Shown here: in pieces, positions 46,604-58,396 of the stretch
How the letters are laid out: every line of letters begins with the position of its first letter
Numbering within the stretch: the first letter of the stretch is position 1
Assembly: GCA_905183005.1 (NCBI GenBank)
Contig: CAJJDO010000041.1
Location: 364,101-428,100, forward strand
DNA length: 64,000 bases
Direction of reading: 5' to 3'
Origin: Paramecium pentaurelia
Taxonomy: Eukaryota; Ciliophora; Oligohymenophorea; Peniculida; Parameciidae
Translations under genes and position numbers: made by a program
The notes under the pieces: generated by a model
The model's database searches: none
What the model saw: the letters and a program-made list of their open reading frames with translations, nothing else
Told to the model about the DNA's origin: nothing

Positions 46604-46930
46604 AGCTATGTTATTTCTTCACTCAAACTCCAGATATACATGTATATTTTTTATACTTAATTATAATTAGATTAATATTCATTTAATCCATCACTTTAAA
46701 TACAATGAAATTAGATTTTTGTGACTTTAAGAATTATGACATATCTTTTAATCTTATTAAACATCAAATAACATATTGTTATTAAATTTTTTAAGTAAAC
46801 TTAATTGATTATTGATGAATAATTAAGGGTTAAATTGTTTGATGCTTAATGTCAAAATGATCAAATCGATTAATATTTGAAATCTTTATGAGATTCAGAT
46901 AATTTGTATAATTAGATATTATAATTAAAT
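46604..46930. other. AT-rich spacer between tRNA and glutaminyl cyclase
   Basis: No gene seen. It contains the 5' region of the divergent tRNA and of the glutaminyl cyclase gene. Confidence 0.45.
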
Positions 46931-47782
46931 ATGTATTTAATTTTCATTTCACTACTATTTTTATCATAATGTCAAGATCCTACAGTTTTTAAGGCATCTG
47001 ACAAGGTCTCTTATATAATAAAGGATAAATTAAAGAGGCCAGCAGATTTGCTTTTCTTTACAGAAGGTCTAACTTTTATTGCAGATAATGTATTATTAGA
47101 GAGTACAGGTTTATATGGGGATTCTGAGATACATTATATTGATAATGTGTTTGATAAATAGAACATAGAGTTAAAATTACGTTAGCCTATAGGAAAACAG
47201 TATTTCGGTGAGGGATGTTCAAAAATAAAAAACAAAAACGGAAAAGATGAAATCTATATGTTGACTTGGAAAGAGAGAAAAGCATTTCTATTGAATAGCA
47301 ATTTGTAGTTAGTTTAAGAGTTGGAAATACCAGGAGAAATCTAAGAAGGATGGGGAATGACTTCTTATAGAGATAAAAAAGGAGATGCAATGCTTTTAAT
47401 TTCAGATGGAACAAATAGATTGTATCATGTAGATCCAAATGATTTTAAAGTAAAGAAGACTGTAAGTGTTCGTTTAGAGAATGGAAATGAGCTCAATAAA
47501 TTAAATGAATTAGAAATTATAGGAGATGGTACAGTTCTAGCAAATATTTATGAAACTCCATTGATTGCTTAAATAGATCCACATGATGGAAAGCTATTAG
47601 ATATACTTGACTTTACTGCATTGATCCAAGATGTTGAGAGTGTGAAAGGTAAAGGATATACTGATCCTATGTTTAACAAGGTGTTAAATGGGATAGCATA
47701 TAGAGAAGGTAATCTAATATTAAGTGGTAAATAATGGCCTTATTTTTATTAAATTGAATTATAATCATAATAATAATCATGA
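46931..47782 (+). CDS. secreted glutaminyl cyclase (glutamine cyclotransferase, beta-propeller type)
   Basis: A single exon of 283 residues. The signal peptide is MYLIFISLLFLSQCQ. The propeller signatures of the plant/bacterial glutamine cyclotransferase family follow in order: FFTEGLTFIADNVLLESTGL, YGDSEIHYIDN, YFGEGCSKI, YMLTWKERKAFLL, EGWGMTSYRD, LISDGTNRLYHVDP, KLNELEIIGDG, VLANIYETPLIAQIDP, VLNGIAYREGNLILSGKQWP. The enzyme turns N-terminal Gln of secreted peptides into pyroglutamate. This is notable in an organism whose proteins are Gln-rich through codon reassignment. The stop overlaps a possible start of the TVP23 gene by ATGA. Confidence 0.9.
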
Positions 47783-48717
47783 ATTCTTAAAATCCTTATT
47801 AACATCTGCTCGATCCCAATATTCCAGTTCCAACTAATGAACAAATCTAATAAATCAATTCTCAATAATAATATCATTAACACCTTCAAGGTAATTCTAA
47901 CATGGTTCAATCAAATATGGTGAATAGTAATCTTTAATAGCCAACTGCTAGTAAGATTAATGAGTACAAATAGTATAAAGAAAAGAATAAATAAGATGTA
48001 AGAGTTATTTAAATAATAAATAGATGACAACTAGTGTTTTAAGTTTGAATGGATTTTACAAAGAGTAAATGGAAGGATACAATTTTGATTATACAAAATC
48101 TGATCATCCTACAGTAGCCTTATTTCATTTTGCAATTAAAGGATTTGCCCTTGTTGTTTATTTATTTGGAGGACTATTTATAAGAGAAGCGTAAACAAAA
48201 ATATAGATATAATAGTTGGACTCTTCCTGAAATAGTGATTGTAATTGGAGCTGTAGATTTTTGGGTAACAAAGAACATCACTGGTAGATTATTAGTAGGA
48301 TTGAGATGGTGGGAAGAAATAGATGAGGCATCAGGAGAATAACTATGGGTGTTTGAAACAAGAGTGAATGAGAATTAGGTAAGTTAAGTGAATTCATTTA
48401 TTTTTTGGGCTACATTGGTACTTACTATATTAGCATGGGGATTTTTAGCAGTAGTAAATGTAATTGGTTTTCATATTCTAAATGTATATATTATTATTAA
48501 TTTAGTTAACTGGCATTTCATTTTAATTGACTATCCAAATAATTAATTTTTATTTCTATTTCTAATGTTCAAGAGGTATTATAAATATTTATAATTTTTA
48601 GTTGCTAAAACAAGAGCAAAGCAGCTAGCAAAAGTATTAGGAGCAGAAATCTTAAATAAGATGATGAATCAATCTGTGATTTGGCCAATGAGAGTACCAA
48701 AATAAAAGGGGTTGTGA
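47779..48717 (+). CDS. TVP23: TVP23-family Golgi membrane protein
   Basis: Four introns (47998-48023, 48191-48215, 48484-48505, 48576-48601) give 279 residues with exact frame. The Gln/Asn-rich N-terminus (about 70 residues) is encoded in exon 1. The TVP23 core follows: HPTVALFHFAIKGFALVVYL, VIVIGAVDFWVTKNITGRLL, VGLRWWEEIDEASGEQLWVF, FIFWATLVLTILAWGFLAVV. This gives four membrane segments and the WW/DFW-VKN-TGR motif. TVP23 acts in late Golgi/endosome trafficking. The start at 47779 overlaps the upstream stop codon; if translation began at the Met after intron 1 the protein would still hold the whole core. Confidence 0.88.
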
Positions 48718-48760
48718 TTTATTTCTATATTTTTTTATTTTATTTCATTATTTATTATTT

Positions 48761-50552
48761 ATGTAAAGGCCATTAACTAGTATAACATCATCATAATAAT
48801 AATCAAAATTATATGATAGTAGTAGTACATCTTTTAGAATTAAGGAGAATAAGAAAAATCGGTAATTGATTTGTATAATATTATTAGGCAAATGCCATAA
48901 TAGATGCTTTATGATAAGGAAGGATTGTATGAGGAAAATTTGAAGTTGAAAAAGGAATTATAATAAGTGAAGTTTGAATTGAAGAAGGAGAGACAAGAGC
49001 ATGCTAATTTCGAGAAATAAGTGTAGAAAACAAATGAAACTTAAAAAGATGTAATTATGTGTTCATTTAGACAGTTTCAAGTCATTTTATCTTAGAGAGC
49101 AAGAATCAAAGAGTAGGATAAATTAATAAAGGAATTGCAAGATGAAGTTTTTAAGTTGAAGCGTAATCCTGAAAAGACTAAGAACAAAGAATTAGAGGCA
49201 GAATTAGAAGAATAAAAAGAAGCATATTAAAAATTATAGTTATACATTAGTAGTAAATGTAGCTAAGATGCAAATGAAACAGTGATGATAAATTAATCAT
49301 TAAAGGATTAAATTCAAATTAATTTAGTTTAAGCCTATAAACAAGATAACTTAAATTTATCTTAAATGATTTTGAGTTTATAATAAGAGAATCATACTTT
49401 ATAATAGAATTTGTTATCTCTTAAGAATGAGAAGGATAGATTAAATGGTAGATTGAAGGAATTGGAGAAATAATTTGATTCTGTTAATAAACATATGATG
49501 TATATGAGATAAGAAATGTAAAATACTAAAAAGTAAACTCCATCTGAAGATTATTTGAAAAAGATAGATGATTTATAATAATAGATCTAAAATTAAGGAA
49601 AATAATTATAATAAAATAAAAAACTAATAGAAGAATTAGAGTAAAAAAATGGAGAATTATAACATAATTATGATGTATTCAAATCTATGGAAAGTAAAGA
49701 AAAAGAAAAATTGCAAGATAGAATTAATATGTTAAAAAAATAGATTGAGGAATTGAATTAAAAAAGAGATGATCTAGAATAATCTTAAGAAGGTTCACTA
49801 TAATCAATAGGTCTTAAATAAGCTATGGGTATTTATGGTAGTCCTAGAAGTAATAATAGTCCTTCGAAATTGCAATTATAATTACCTGTTACAAATAAAA
49901 AATAATGTTTAAAAGTAAATTCTTATGACATTAAAGAAATCATGAGCAATTTAAAAATAAAATTATTAAGCAATAATATTGATTATGAAACATAAGAATA
50001 AATTTTATGTGAAGATGATGATGAATTTTTAACTCTTGAAGAAACTTAATTACGTTTATAGAAATCACCTTTTGAATTAAATGAAGATGAATCAAGTCTA
50101 TTAGCTAGGTATTTGATTGAGGATAATACTGAAGATCATATTCTATATGATAGATAGAGGACATAAACAAAGATTATTATAAAATCTGTATATAAAAAAT
50201 TATTGGGTGAATTTAATTTATTCAATGAATCTGAGAAATTATAAATGTATGAATACTTTTGTTAATTATTTCATAAATATAATTAGGGAATGGAATCTGC
50301 AATTAAATAATTCAATATTAAAAAAAAGTATTTAGGAAATAATTAGTGTGAATATGAAGATTTTAATGTAATTCCAAATATGTAATATAGGAAGCATTAA
50401 AATATTGTGATATCCTTTTAACTTCCAGACAGAGATTGTATTTGGAATTAGAAATATTTTCTGATTCTTAATAATTACAGAGATTTAATTTTTAGACTCT
50501 ATTTTCAAAATTTAAATTAAAGGTTTCTGATTTAGATAATAGTATTAATTGA
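48761..50552 (+). CDS. long coiled-coil protein
   Basis: Two introns (48862-48887, 26 nt; 50368-50390, 23 nt) give 580 residues with exact frame. Residues about 40-370 are a nearly continuous coiled coil (LYDKEGLYEENLKLKKELQQ, AELEEQKEAYQKLQLYISSK, KDRLNGRLKELEKQFDSVNK). A linker and a helical C-terminal domain follow (EDDDEFLTLEETQLRLQKSP, LLARYLIEDNTEDHILYDRQ, EALKYCDILLTSRQRLYLEL). The architecture suggests a centrosomal, basal-body or ciliary protein (inference). It starts 43 bp after TVP23 and ends 21 bp before NAP1, all on the same strand. Confidence 0.7.
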
Positions 50553-50573
50553 ATTAATTTTTTATTTTAATTT

Positions 50574-51425
50574 ATGGACACAACTATTTTAGAAGCAATT
50601 AAACAACTTCCTCCAAAATAATAACCTACAGCTGTTGCAATCTAGCATCATCTTAATAAATGGGCTGATTCAGAGAAATAAGTTTCAAAGAAAGTACGTC
50701 AACTTTAAACAGAGTATTTAAGAAGTGTTATTCCTTTATAAAATGAAATTAATGCTATCATTAAAGGTCTCAGAGCTCCTACAGAAGAGGAAATTAAAGA
50801 TGCAAATACATATTAAATCGAAATTAAAGATATTTAAGCATCTCCACTCTAAAATTATTGGGGTTAAGTTTTGATGAATAATAGTTTGACAGGAAAATTA
50901 ATATCAGAATCAGATAAAAGCATATTTAGACATTTATTATCAGTAAATGTTGAATTAGGAGAAAATGGAAAAGATTTTACATTAAAATTTGAATTTGAAG
51001 ATAATGAAAATTTTGATGCATGTATTTTAACTAAAGCATATGTTTTTGAAGATTCAGATGATGAATTTCCATCTAAATAAAAAGGATCTTAAATTAAATG
51101 GAAAGAAGGTAAAAATATTACCAAAAAGATTGTTAAACGCAAATAAAAAAATAAGAAAACAGGATAGACTAGAGAAATTGAAAAAGAAGAGAAAGCCCCA
51201 ACATTTTTCCATTTCTTCGAAGATGTTGATTAAATTAATAATGAAGATGAGAAAATAGAGAGAGAATAATTTGATTTTGAGTTAGGATCATAATTTGTGA
51301 ATCAAATAATACCAAAAGCATTATTCACTTATTTGGGATTAAAGGTTGATGATGAGGAAGAAGATGATTTTGAAGGAGATGATGATGAATCTGAAGGTGA
51401 AGAGGAATCTTTAGAAGATGATTGA
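50574..51425 (+). CDS. NAP1: nucleosome assembly protein (NAP1 family)
   Basis: A single exon of 283 residues. The NAP fold is clear: a long N-terminal helix (QVSKKVRQLQTEYLRSVIPL), IKDIQASPLQNYWGQVLMNN, LLSVNVELGENGKDFTLKFE, TKAYVFEDSDDE, GSQIKWKEGKNITKKIVKRK, APTFFHFFEDVDQINNEDEK and an acidic tail (DDEEEDDFEGDDDESEGEEE). It is a histone H2A-H2B chaperone acting in import and nucleosome assembly. It is shorter than yeast Nap1 because the N-terminal extension is missing, as in many protist NAPs. Confidence 0.93.
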
Positions 51426-51464
51426 ATTATATTATGTTAATAATAATTTCTATAAAAAATATAT

Positions 51465-52064
51465 TCATTATTTCTAAATTATTAGCCAATCTATATTTCG
51501 CATTTAAGTAATTTTTATAGAAGTTTTTACTATTGATATTAAAAGATAATTCATACATGTGAGACAATTTTTTGGATTTTAGTATAAAATTTAGAGACAA
51601 ATTTTTTATATGAATTTCAATAATATAATTTTGAGGATATTCTTTTTAATGCTTTTTTAATAATCTTATATAGAAATACATATTGTCTGATTAGAATAAA
51701 AAATTGGATTTTAATATTAATATTAAGGATTTAATTTATTTAATATTTTTAATAGACATTTAATTTACTATTTTAAGGCATAATTAAATTAATTCTGAAC
51801 GAGAATTTAATTTTTGCACTAAATTATTAATTTCATCTCTATAACAATTTCGTAAGACACATTAATTCCATTGCCCATAAGAATCACCTTCAAATATTTT
51901 TCCAATTTTTTCACCAATTTTCTATTCCTTTTATTTATAAAAATAATACAATTAATAATCAAAATTAATATTATTATGGATAACCATATATTGTTGGTCT
52001 TAAATGATGTCTTTTTTAGTTTTAATTTAAAAACTAAATAGAGTCTAACAGGATATGAACTCAT
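51465..52064 (-). CDS. possible small membrane protein
   Basis: A 199-codon frame opens from ATG 52064 to TGA 51465-51467 with one hydrophobic segment (WLSIIILILIINCIIFI) after a basic start. A second minus-strand frame over the same DNA also reads protein-like (FEGDSYGQWNQ, RDEINNLVQKLNSRSELIQ, NSKNFYKNYLNAKYRLANNL) and may be the real continuation after an unplaced intron. The gene model is weak and no function is assigned. Confidence 0.3.
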
Positions 52065-52190
52065 TTATTAAAATATATCATATTAACACTGATTGTTAAT
52101 TTAAAATAATTACTAAAAAAAATTAATTCTTTTTAAAAGAACATAAGACCTTTATTGAATGTGAGTCTTTCAAAATTGAGTTATTATGAA

Positions 52191-52504
52191 ATGAATTTTA
52201 AATCAAAATTTGATAAATTCTCAATCAATTTATCTAAATATGAAAATATTGAGAAACTAGTGAAAGTGCTTTTATATTTAGGATGCAGATAATAATTAAT
52301 GAATTAATTGATAGTTTAGATTTTTTTTGTGGTATTTTTATAATAAGAGATACAAAATTTGATGATAAGATCACATGTATATAATTCTTAAATTTATGTT
52401 TATATTCTTTGACAACATATTTTAAAAACCAAGATTAGTTTGATTTTTGTTATATAATTTAAGTATTTATATAGAAAGTTTAGAGCATCAAAGAACTGAT
52501 CTGA
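52191..52504 (+). CDS. small helical hypothetical protein
   Basis: One 23-nt intron (52266-52288) gives 96 residues with exact frame: MNFKSKFDKFSINLSKYENI, ELIDSLDFFCGIFIIRDTKF, CIQFLNLCLYSLTTYFKNQD. It is helical and amphipathic. Spacing of hydrophobics loosely recalls the C-terminal part of PEX11-type peroxisomal proteins, but no motif proves this. It may be a fragment. It ends 132 bp from the convergent histidine kinase. Confidence 0.4.
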
Positions 52505-52636
52505 ATATATAAATTATTAAAAAGAATTTAATAGAGAAAATAATGATATTAATATTCAATAAAAATATAATATTAAGAGTTTTGACATGAAGTGTACTTA
52601 TAAATCATATAAAGTATAATTAAAACCATATAATTA

Positions 52637-55322
52637 TCATGATTTCTTAAATACGCATAATAATATATGTTTTAATTCTTATATATTTAATGGTTTAGCT
52701 AGTACTTCTTGCATTCCTGCTTTCAAACAATTATCAATATCTTTTTAGCCAGTGAATGCTGTCAAACCAATAATTGCAATTTATGGAATTTAAGATTTAT
52801 TCATCATACTTATCAATTATTTTGTTGCTTCTATTCCATTCATAATTGGCATCTGATAATCCATTAGAATTAATGATAGTAAATTACAAGATGAACAACA
52901 TTTTTATAAACCTAATACTACTTAAATTGCTTATTAACCATTGAATGCTAACACAACTTCAAATCCCATTTTGGAAATCAAGATTTATAAGGATTTTTGA
53001 TTAAAAATTTCATCATCGACACTTAAAATCCTCATACAATTACATTTTTTTAAACTATTTAATCCAGTAATAAAAAGTTCACTTTCTTTTTCTTCTAATT
53101 GTTTAATTTATTTTAAATTGATTACCTTAGAGGATTTATCTTTTGGTTTGTTATAAACATTATTGATATCTGTTATCAAAAATGGATTTAAACTTTCTAA
53201 ATCTTCTAATCTCTTTTCTAAATAGTCATCATAACTTTCAGAATAAAAAGAATCATTCTAAGATTTTTTTGAAGGATATTAAGCAAATTAAGTTTTGATT
53301 TAAGTACTTGTGATATGAAATTCTGTGGCTTTAACTACAGTACCCATTACATTGAAAAGAGAACTATTAACTTGTAATTATTAAGAACCTGACAATTATT
53401 TGAATTAACTTGATGCACTTCCAAAATTCATACAATTCTATGTACTATTTTTGATATTCTATTAAGATGCAGGAACTCGAAAAAAGTTTTTTATACAAAA
53501 GGAAATTAATGTTCCTTTATTTTCCCCTTCTGACTTAATATCGAAAAAGGTCATATCGGGAGGAGCAAGATATTATAAAATTATAGAAGAAATTAATAAA
53601 CCTATACCATGCCAATCCTTCACAAATTCTTTATTTTTATTAACATTCTTTCTAATATCTTATAATTTTAATAATAAATTTTATTGAATGCCTATTCCTT
53701 AATCTACAATTTCAAATTATATATTCTGATTAGGTAATGATATAAGTTTGAGAACACAGCCTCCTTTAAAAGAATATTTCAATGAGTTTTATATAAGATT
53801 AACTAAAATTTAAAGGAGTTTTTTATAATCAGTACAAAAAGAACCTAACTAATTTTCTTTTAAATCAACATGAAAAGCTAATTATTTAGTATTGAATTGA
53901 TAATAAAACATCGAACTAATTTCAGTTATGAGTTCAGATATAGTAAATTCTCTTAGTTTTATTTTAATGCGATCTTGATAAAAAGATGAAAAGTCAATAA
54001 TGTCATTTATTAGATATTGTTGTATTTTTAAAGAGTTTATGGCTGGCTCTATTAAATTATCTTTTACATGTAGAGGTACCTTTTATTCTTATAAAGAGGA
54101 GGACAAAAAATTCAAAGCACTATTTAGAGGAGTTCTTAATTCATGAGAAAATGATTAAAGGATCTATATATTTAATAATTTTTACTTTAGATTTGAAATC
54201 GTTAAGTTATATATTTTATTACATTTCATTTTAACCTGAAACATCATTCAAAAAAATCAAAAGTTCATTGTCTTTTTCATTTTATACAATTTATCCAAAT
54301 AATTATAGATATGATCCATCTTCTAATTGTTATCTACATGAAATTTCATAATAAACAGAATGATGAATGTTAAGGAAAGAAGATTGGAATTTACTTTTAA
54401 AATTTAATACTATTTCATTCAAGGATTAATATCCTACAGGTATATCTTGAAGTGTTTCTTAATTTCTTAAATTAAAATTATTATTAAACGTCATAGTATG
54501 AGGTCTTCTTATTTAATTGATGAATTAATTAATGGATGAAACATCTTATTCTTCAAGATTATTACTGGAAACATGAAAACTCAAATGATACATTACCAAA
54601 TTTTCTAATTCTTTTTCCGTTTTATTATATAAGGAAAAGAAATCATAAAAGAACTAGTTTTTATGAACAATTTACCAATTTTGCATAGATATGATTATAA
54701 CAATAATTGGAATTGTTTGCATTCTATTCTTCCATATCTCATCATTTTATTTTTCTATTTGTGAATATTATGAAATATTCTGATTTGGTGTTATGTTAGT
54801 AGCATTTAATTATTTTTTCATTTATGACTCTTTGTAATGCAAATCTTTTACTAGTTACAACAACAAAATGGAAATCATAACCATAATGAATATAAGGTTT
54901 CCATTAATGCATACAACGATAAGTGAACTAAGTTTGATAATTGTCTATTCCACATCACTCATAGGTTTGGATTCATGATTTAAACTATCTATTAATATTG
55001 CAATAATAATTAGATGTTCTTAATCTAAGAACAATAAAACAACTAAACTAATCAATTTACTGAATATGATCATTGTAAGGTACCATTTTTTATTAATTTT
55101 AGATGTGTTGATAAATATTATTATAGTTATTATGGTGTTATAAGATATGCTGCAAATCATTAATGGTAATTATCTTTGCTCAATTCCTAATAAAACCGAA
55201 TATATTATGATGAGCAGAATACAGAAACAGATTGATATATGTTATTATTATGGTTGTCGAGATTACTTTTCATCAGCAGCTATAATTTCTATTTCAGGAT
55301 TTTTAAACTAGTTACCATTCAT
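52637..55322 (-). CDS. membrane-bound hybrid histidine kinase (second gene)
   Basis: One 22-nt intron (54164-54185) gives 887 residues with exact frame. The N-terminal region has repeated hydrophobic segments (CFCILLIIIYSVLLGIE; NTIITIIIFINTSKINKK; LIFIMVMISILLLQLVKD), then a linker. H-box SFSHELRTPLNSALNFL, N-box LVNLIQNSLKYSFKGGC, DQGIGIQ and WHGIGLLIS are intact. The C-terminal receiver has LILMDYQMPIMNGIEATK (phospho-Asp) and EVLAKPLNI (Lys). The intron falls just before the phosphoacceptor His. This is a full phosphorelay protein like the one at 42818, but the two are divergent and oppositely oriented, so not a recent tandem duplicate. Confidence 0.92.
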
Positions 55323-55513
55323 CTCAATTTTGAATTATTTTATATAATACTTTTGCTTAAATTAATAATAATGCAAGTTATTATTATTACAAAGACTTGA
55401 TATCAAAATAATTGTTCAGAAAAGCCATATCTTAAATTCTTAACGACTACACATCCTTACATTTAGATTATATTTTTAATTAAAACCTAAAAAAGGATTA
55501 ATTAATCAACAAA

Positions 55514-56928
55514 ATGTGGTTCATTCTGTAAATGCTATAATTTCAGATCACTTTGGCATTAGAAACCATAATTGAAATCTCAGAAAATGCAAAAAATTGG
55601 TCAGATGTATAATTGAGTTCTCCAAACAATACTTATATTCTAAACATTGCAAATACTACAATATTTCCATATTATGCAATTAATGTTGAACTGCACAAAC
55701 AAGATGATACATTTTCATTACATTATGGAATTGGTAAACCTCCAGATTTTAGTTTAAGTTTATCTGAAATTTCAGAAATTTAAGGATTTGATATATATGG
55801 GTATTGCAACTATACCAATAATTCTTAGGTATCTTGAAAATAGATTTACTCATTTCATCCTGTTATCAAGTGATGATTTTCATTCTCAATAAATTTATAT
55901 ATCTACTTCATCAGAATGGACTTAAAATTACAATATTACAGTTACTGCCACTAATGATAAAATATGTCCAAACAACTGCAACAACCAAGGCAGTTGCTAA
56001 GTATCATTTATATTTAATTTTTAGGATGGAAAATGTTTATGTAATAAATATTACATAGGGAATGATTGTCATTAAAAGGCAATTTATATTGAATAAAATA
56101 AAGAACTAATCCTTAGTCTAGAAAACACTGTTAAATATGCTTATGTAGATTTTGAAGAAAGTGAAAATGAATCTATGAGTTTAATAGTTAAAGTATTTGA
56201 AATAATAAAGTTTAGACTAACAGTTCTGAAGGAGTAGATTTGTATATAATGAAGACTAGAGTTCTTTACATACCTGCATTAGAAGATTTGAATACAAAAT
56301 ATTATGATCTCTTAGTGGAAGGCAATGAAGTAACATCCTCATACCCAATAGAATTTGAATTAAAAGACAAAAATGATAATAGTACTCTTGTTCAAAAAAG
56401 AGTAAGGTTCATATGCAAATAGAAGTCTCTAGTAGAATAAAATATTCATATTTCTTTGGATCTTATTAATTAAAAAACATAAAATACAATCTCAACTACT
56501 ACAGTAATAATCATAGTTGCTTCAATTGCTAGTATAATAATGATACTAAGTATTTCATTTGCAATAGGCAAATACTTTAGAAATAAGAAAATTAAAGAAG
56601 CTATATATGCTTTAGCTATGATAAGATAGATGCAACATGAAAAAAAATTCTGTGCAAAAAGTTTCGATGATGAAATTTTACAACAACTACCTTAAATTTA
56701 AAATGATCAAATAAAGAATACAGATATATGTCCAATTTGCCTTGATCTTTACACTAGTAAACCAGATCTAAGATCTACTAAATGCAAGTATTATATCAAT
56801 ATATAATTAGACATTTATTCCATAAAGAATGCATACTCGCTTGGATATATATTAACAAGAATTGTCCAAGTTGCAGGTCTGATCTAAAAATACATATGAA
56901 TCATCCAGGAAATCAATAACAGTAATGA
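55514..56928 (+). CDS. EGF-like / transmembrane / RING-H2 protein
   Basis: Four introns (55801-55828, 56001-56024, 56193-56215, 56788-56810) give 438 residues with exact frame. A hydrophobic start (MWFILQMLQFQITLALE) looks like a signal peptide. The ectodomain contains one EGF-like module (CPNNCNNQGSCQDGKCLCNK). One TM segment follows (STTTVIIIVASIASIIMILS), then a cytosolic RING-H2 finger: CPICLDLYTSKPDLRSTKC, HLFHKEC, CPSCRSDL, with all eight zinc ligands. It is probably a membrane E3 ubiquitin ligase with an extracellular or luminal sensor (inference). The intron at 56788 splits the RING finger. Confidence 0.88.
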
Positions 56929-58396
56929 ACATTATATTTAAATATATCATTAACCTATGAATGCTAATTTATATAATTTTATCCTATAAATATGATTAAA
57001 AAAATCTTATTGAGAATTCGAAAATCTAAAGAAAATTAGATTCTCTTTATAACATAAATATTTGATCTTATGAAAAATACTAATATCTCTTTACTAATTA
57101 TAATACAGTTTATGAAAGATAGTAACTCATGTGTTATTTAAAATTATAAAGCTACCATATGTTTGTACCTATTCTTAAAGTTAAAGGCTAATGTTATAGA
57201 TTTATTAGCAGTAATATACATTAGAGATAAGCCATATATATTTTATGCTAATTTTTCTTATTCATTTTATCTAGAGATGATAAAATGATAAATGAATATA
57301 AATGCTTTTGACATCTCAATTAATGTTTTGATTGAAATTTGAATTTTCTTCCTAACTATACTGTTCTTTTTTTATACAAAAATTTATTAATTTCAAATTA
57401 TATACTTAAGTCTTAAGTTAAAAATTGAATATATTCTGGATAAATGTTTGAAGGGGGCACTTGACCTTAATTCTATAAGTTATTTGTATAAAGAATTACA
57501 ATTTTTATTGTTGAATAATAGAGATAATGAAAATTCATAGGATAAAGTTAGATAAAAAAAGATAATAAGATTAAAAACATACTAATTAAGTCAGATTTAT
57601 AAAGAATCTAAAATTCAATCAATTTTTTTCAAGAATTCATATTAAAATGTAATAATTTTATCTTCATTTCAATAGCTATAGGATATTAAAATAAAGAAAT
57701 TTAATATAAAATTGAATTTAAAATTGTAAAACAATCTAAATAATAATGTTAAAATGGTTTTTTATATAAAGCTTTAAAAATAAATATATATTTCTATTTC
57801 AAAATCTGTTATATATTCATATAAACTGACCTCTACATTTACTCAAAGGTATTTTGAAGAAAATTAAGTATTCTAGTATATTATATAGGTTATTAAAATT
57901 TCATTTAATTGTTCTAATTTCTTGTTAAACTCAATTTAAATTTCAATTTTTTTCTTATTATACTTAAACATTCAAATAATAACAATAGTGAATGTTGATC
58001 TCTTCATTAACTTTATTATGATTGAAGATTAATTGATTATTTGGAATATCTTTTAGATTTTCATAGGATAAATTCATTAGAATTAGTATTAGAGTTAAAT
58101 GATCATAAAATATCCTATTTAAACAATATTTAGATCAGCTTTATGTTTTAGCTAAAATTTTATGGAAACTATTTAAAAAACATCTTTCTATACAAAATAA
58201 AATGAATATAGTGATCCTGAATATTAAATCTAAAATTAAGTTTAAAAATTGCAAATGATGTGATAATCAATTAGAAAGTCATATGAGAATCTTTTTATTA
58301 AATTATATTAATGAAGTAAAAAGAATGAACTATTTTACGTTTTTTAGGTTTTATTGTGAAATGATTTAATCGATACAAAAATCAAAAATTATATTA
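56929..58396 (+). other. weak coding-like stretch and spacer
   Basis: A plus-strand frame (about 57370-58263) has no TGA for some 290 codons and contains plausible protein (CLKGALDLNSISYLYKELQF, LLNNRDNENSQDKVRQKKII, FRSALCFSQNFMETIQKTSF) but lacks a good ATG. A shorter frame from 57070 precedes it. In DNA this AT-rich, such an opening can arise by chance, so I do not call a gene. It may be a remnant or a gene whose first exon I missed. Confidence 0.3.
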
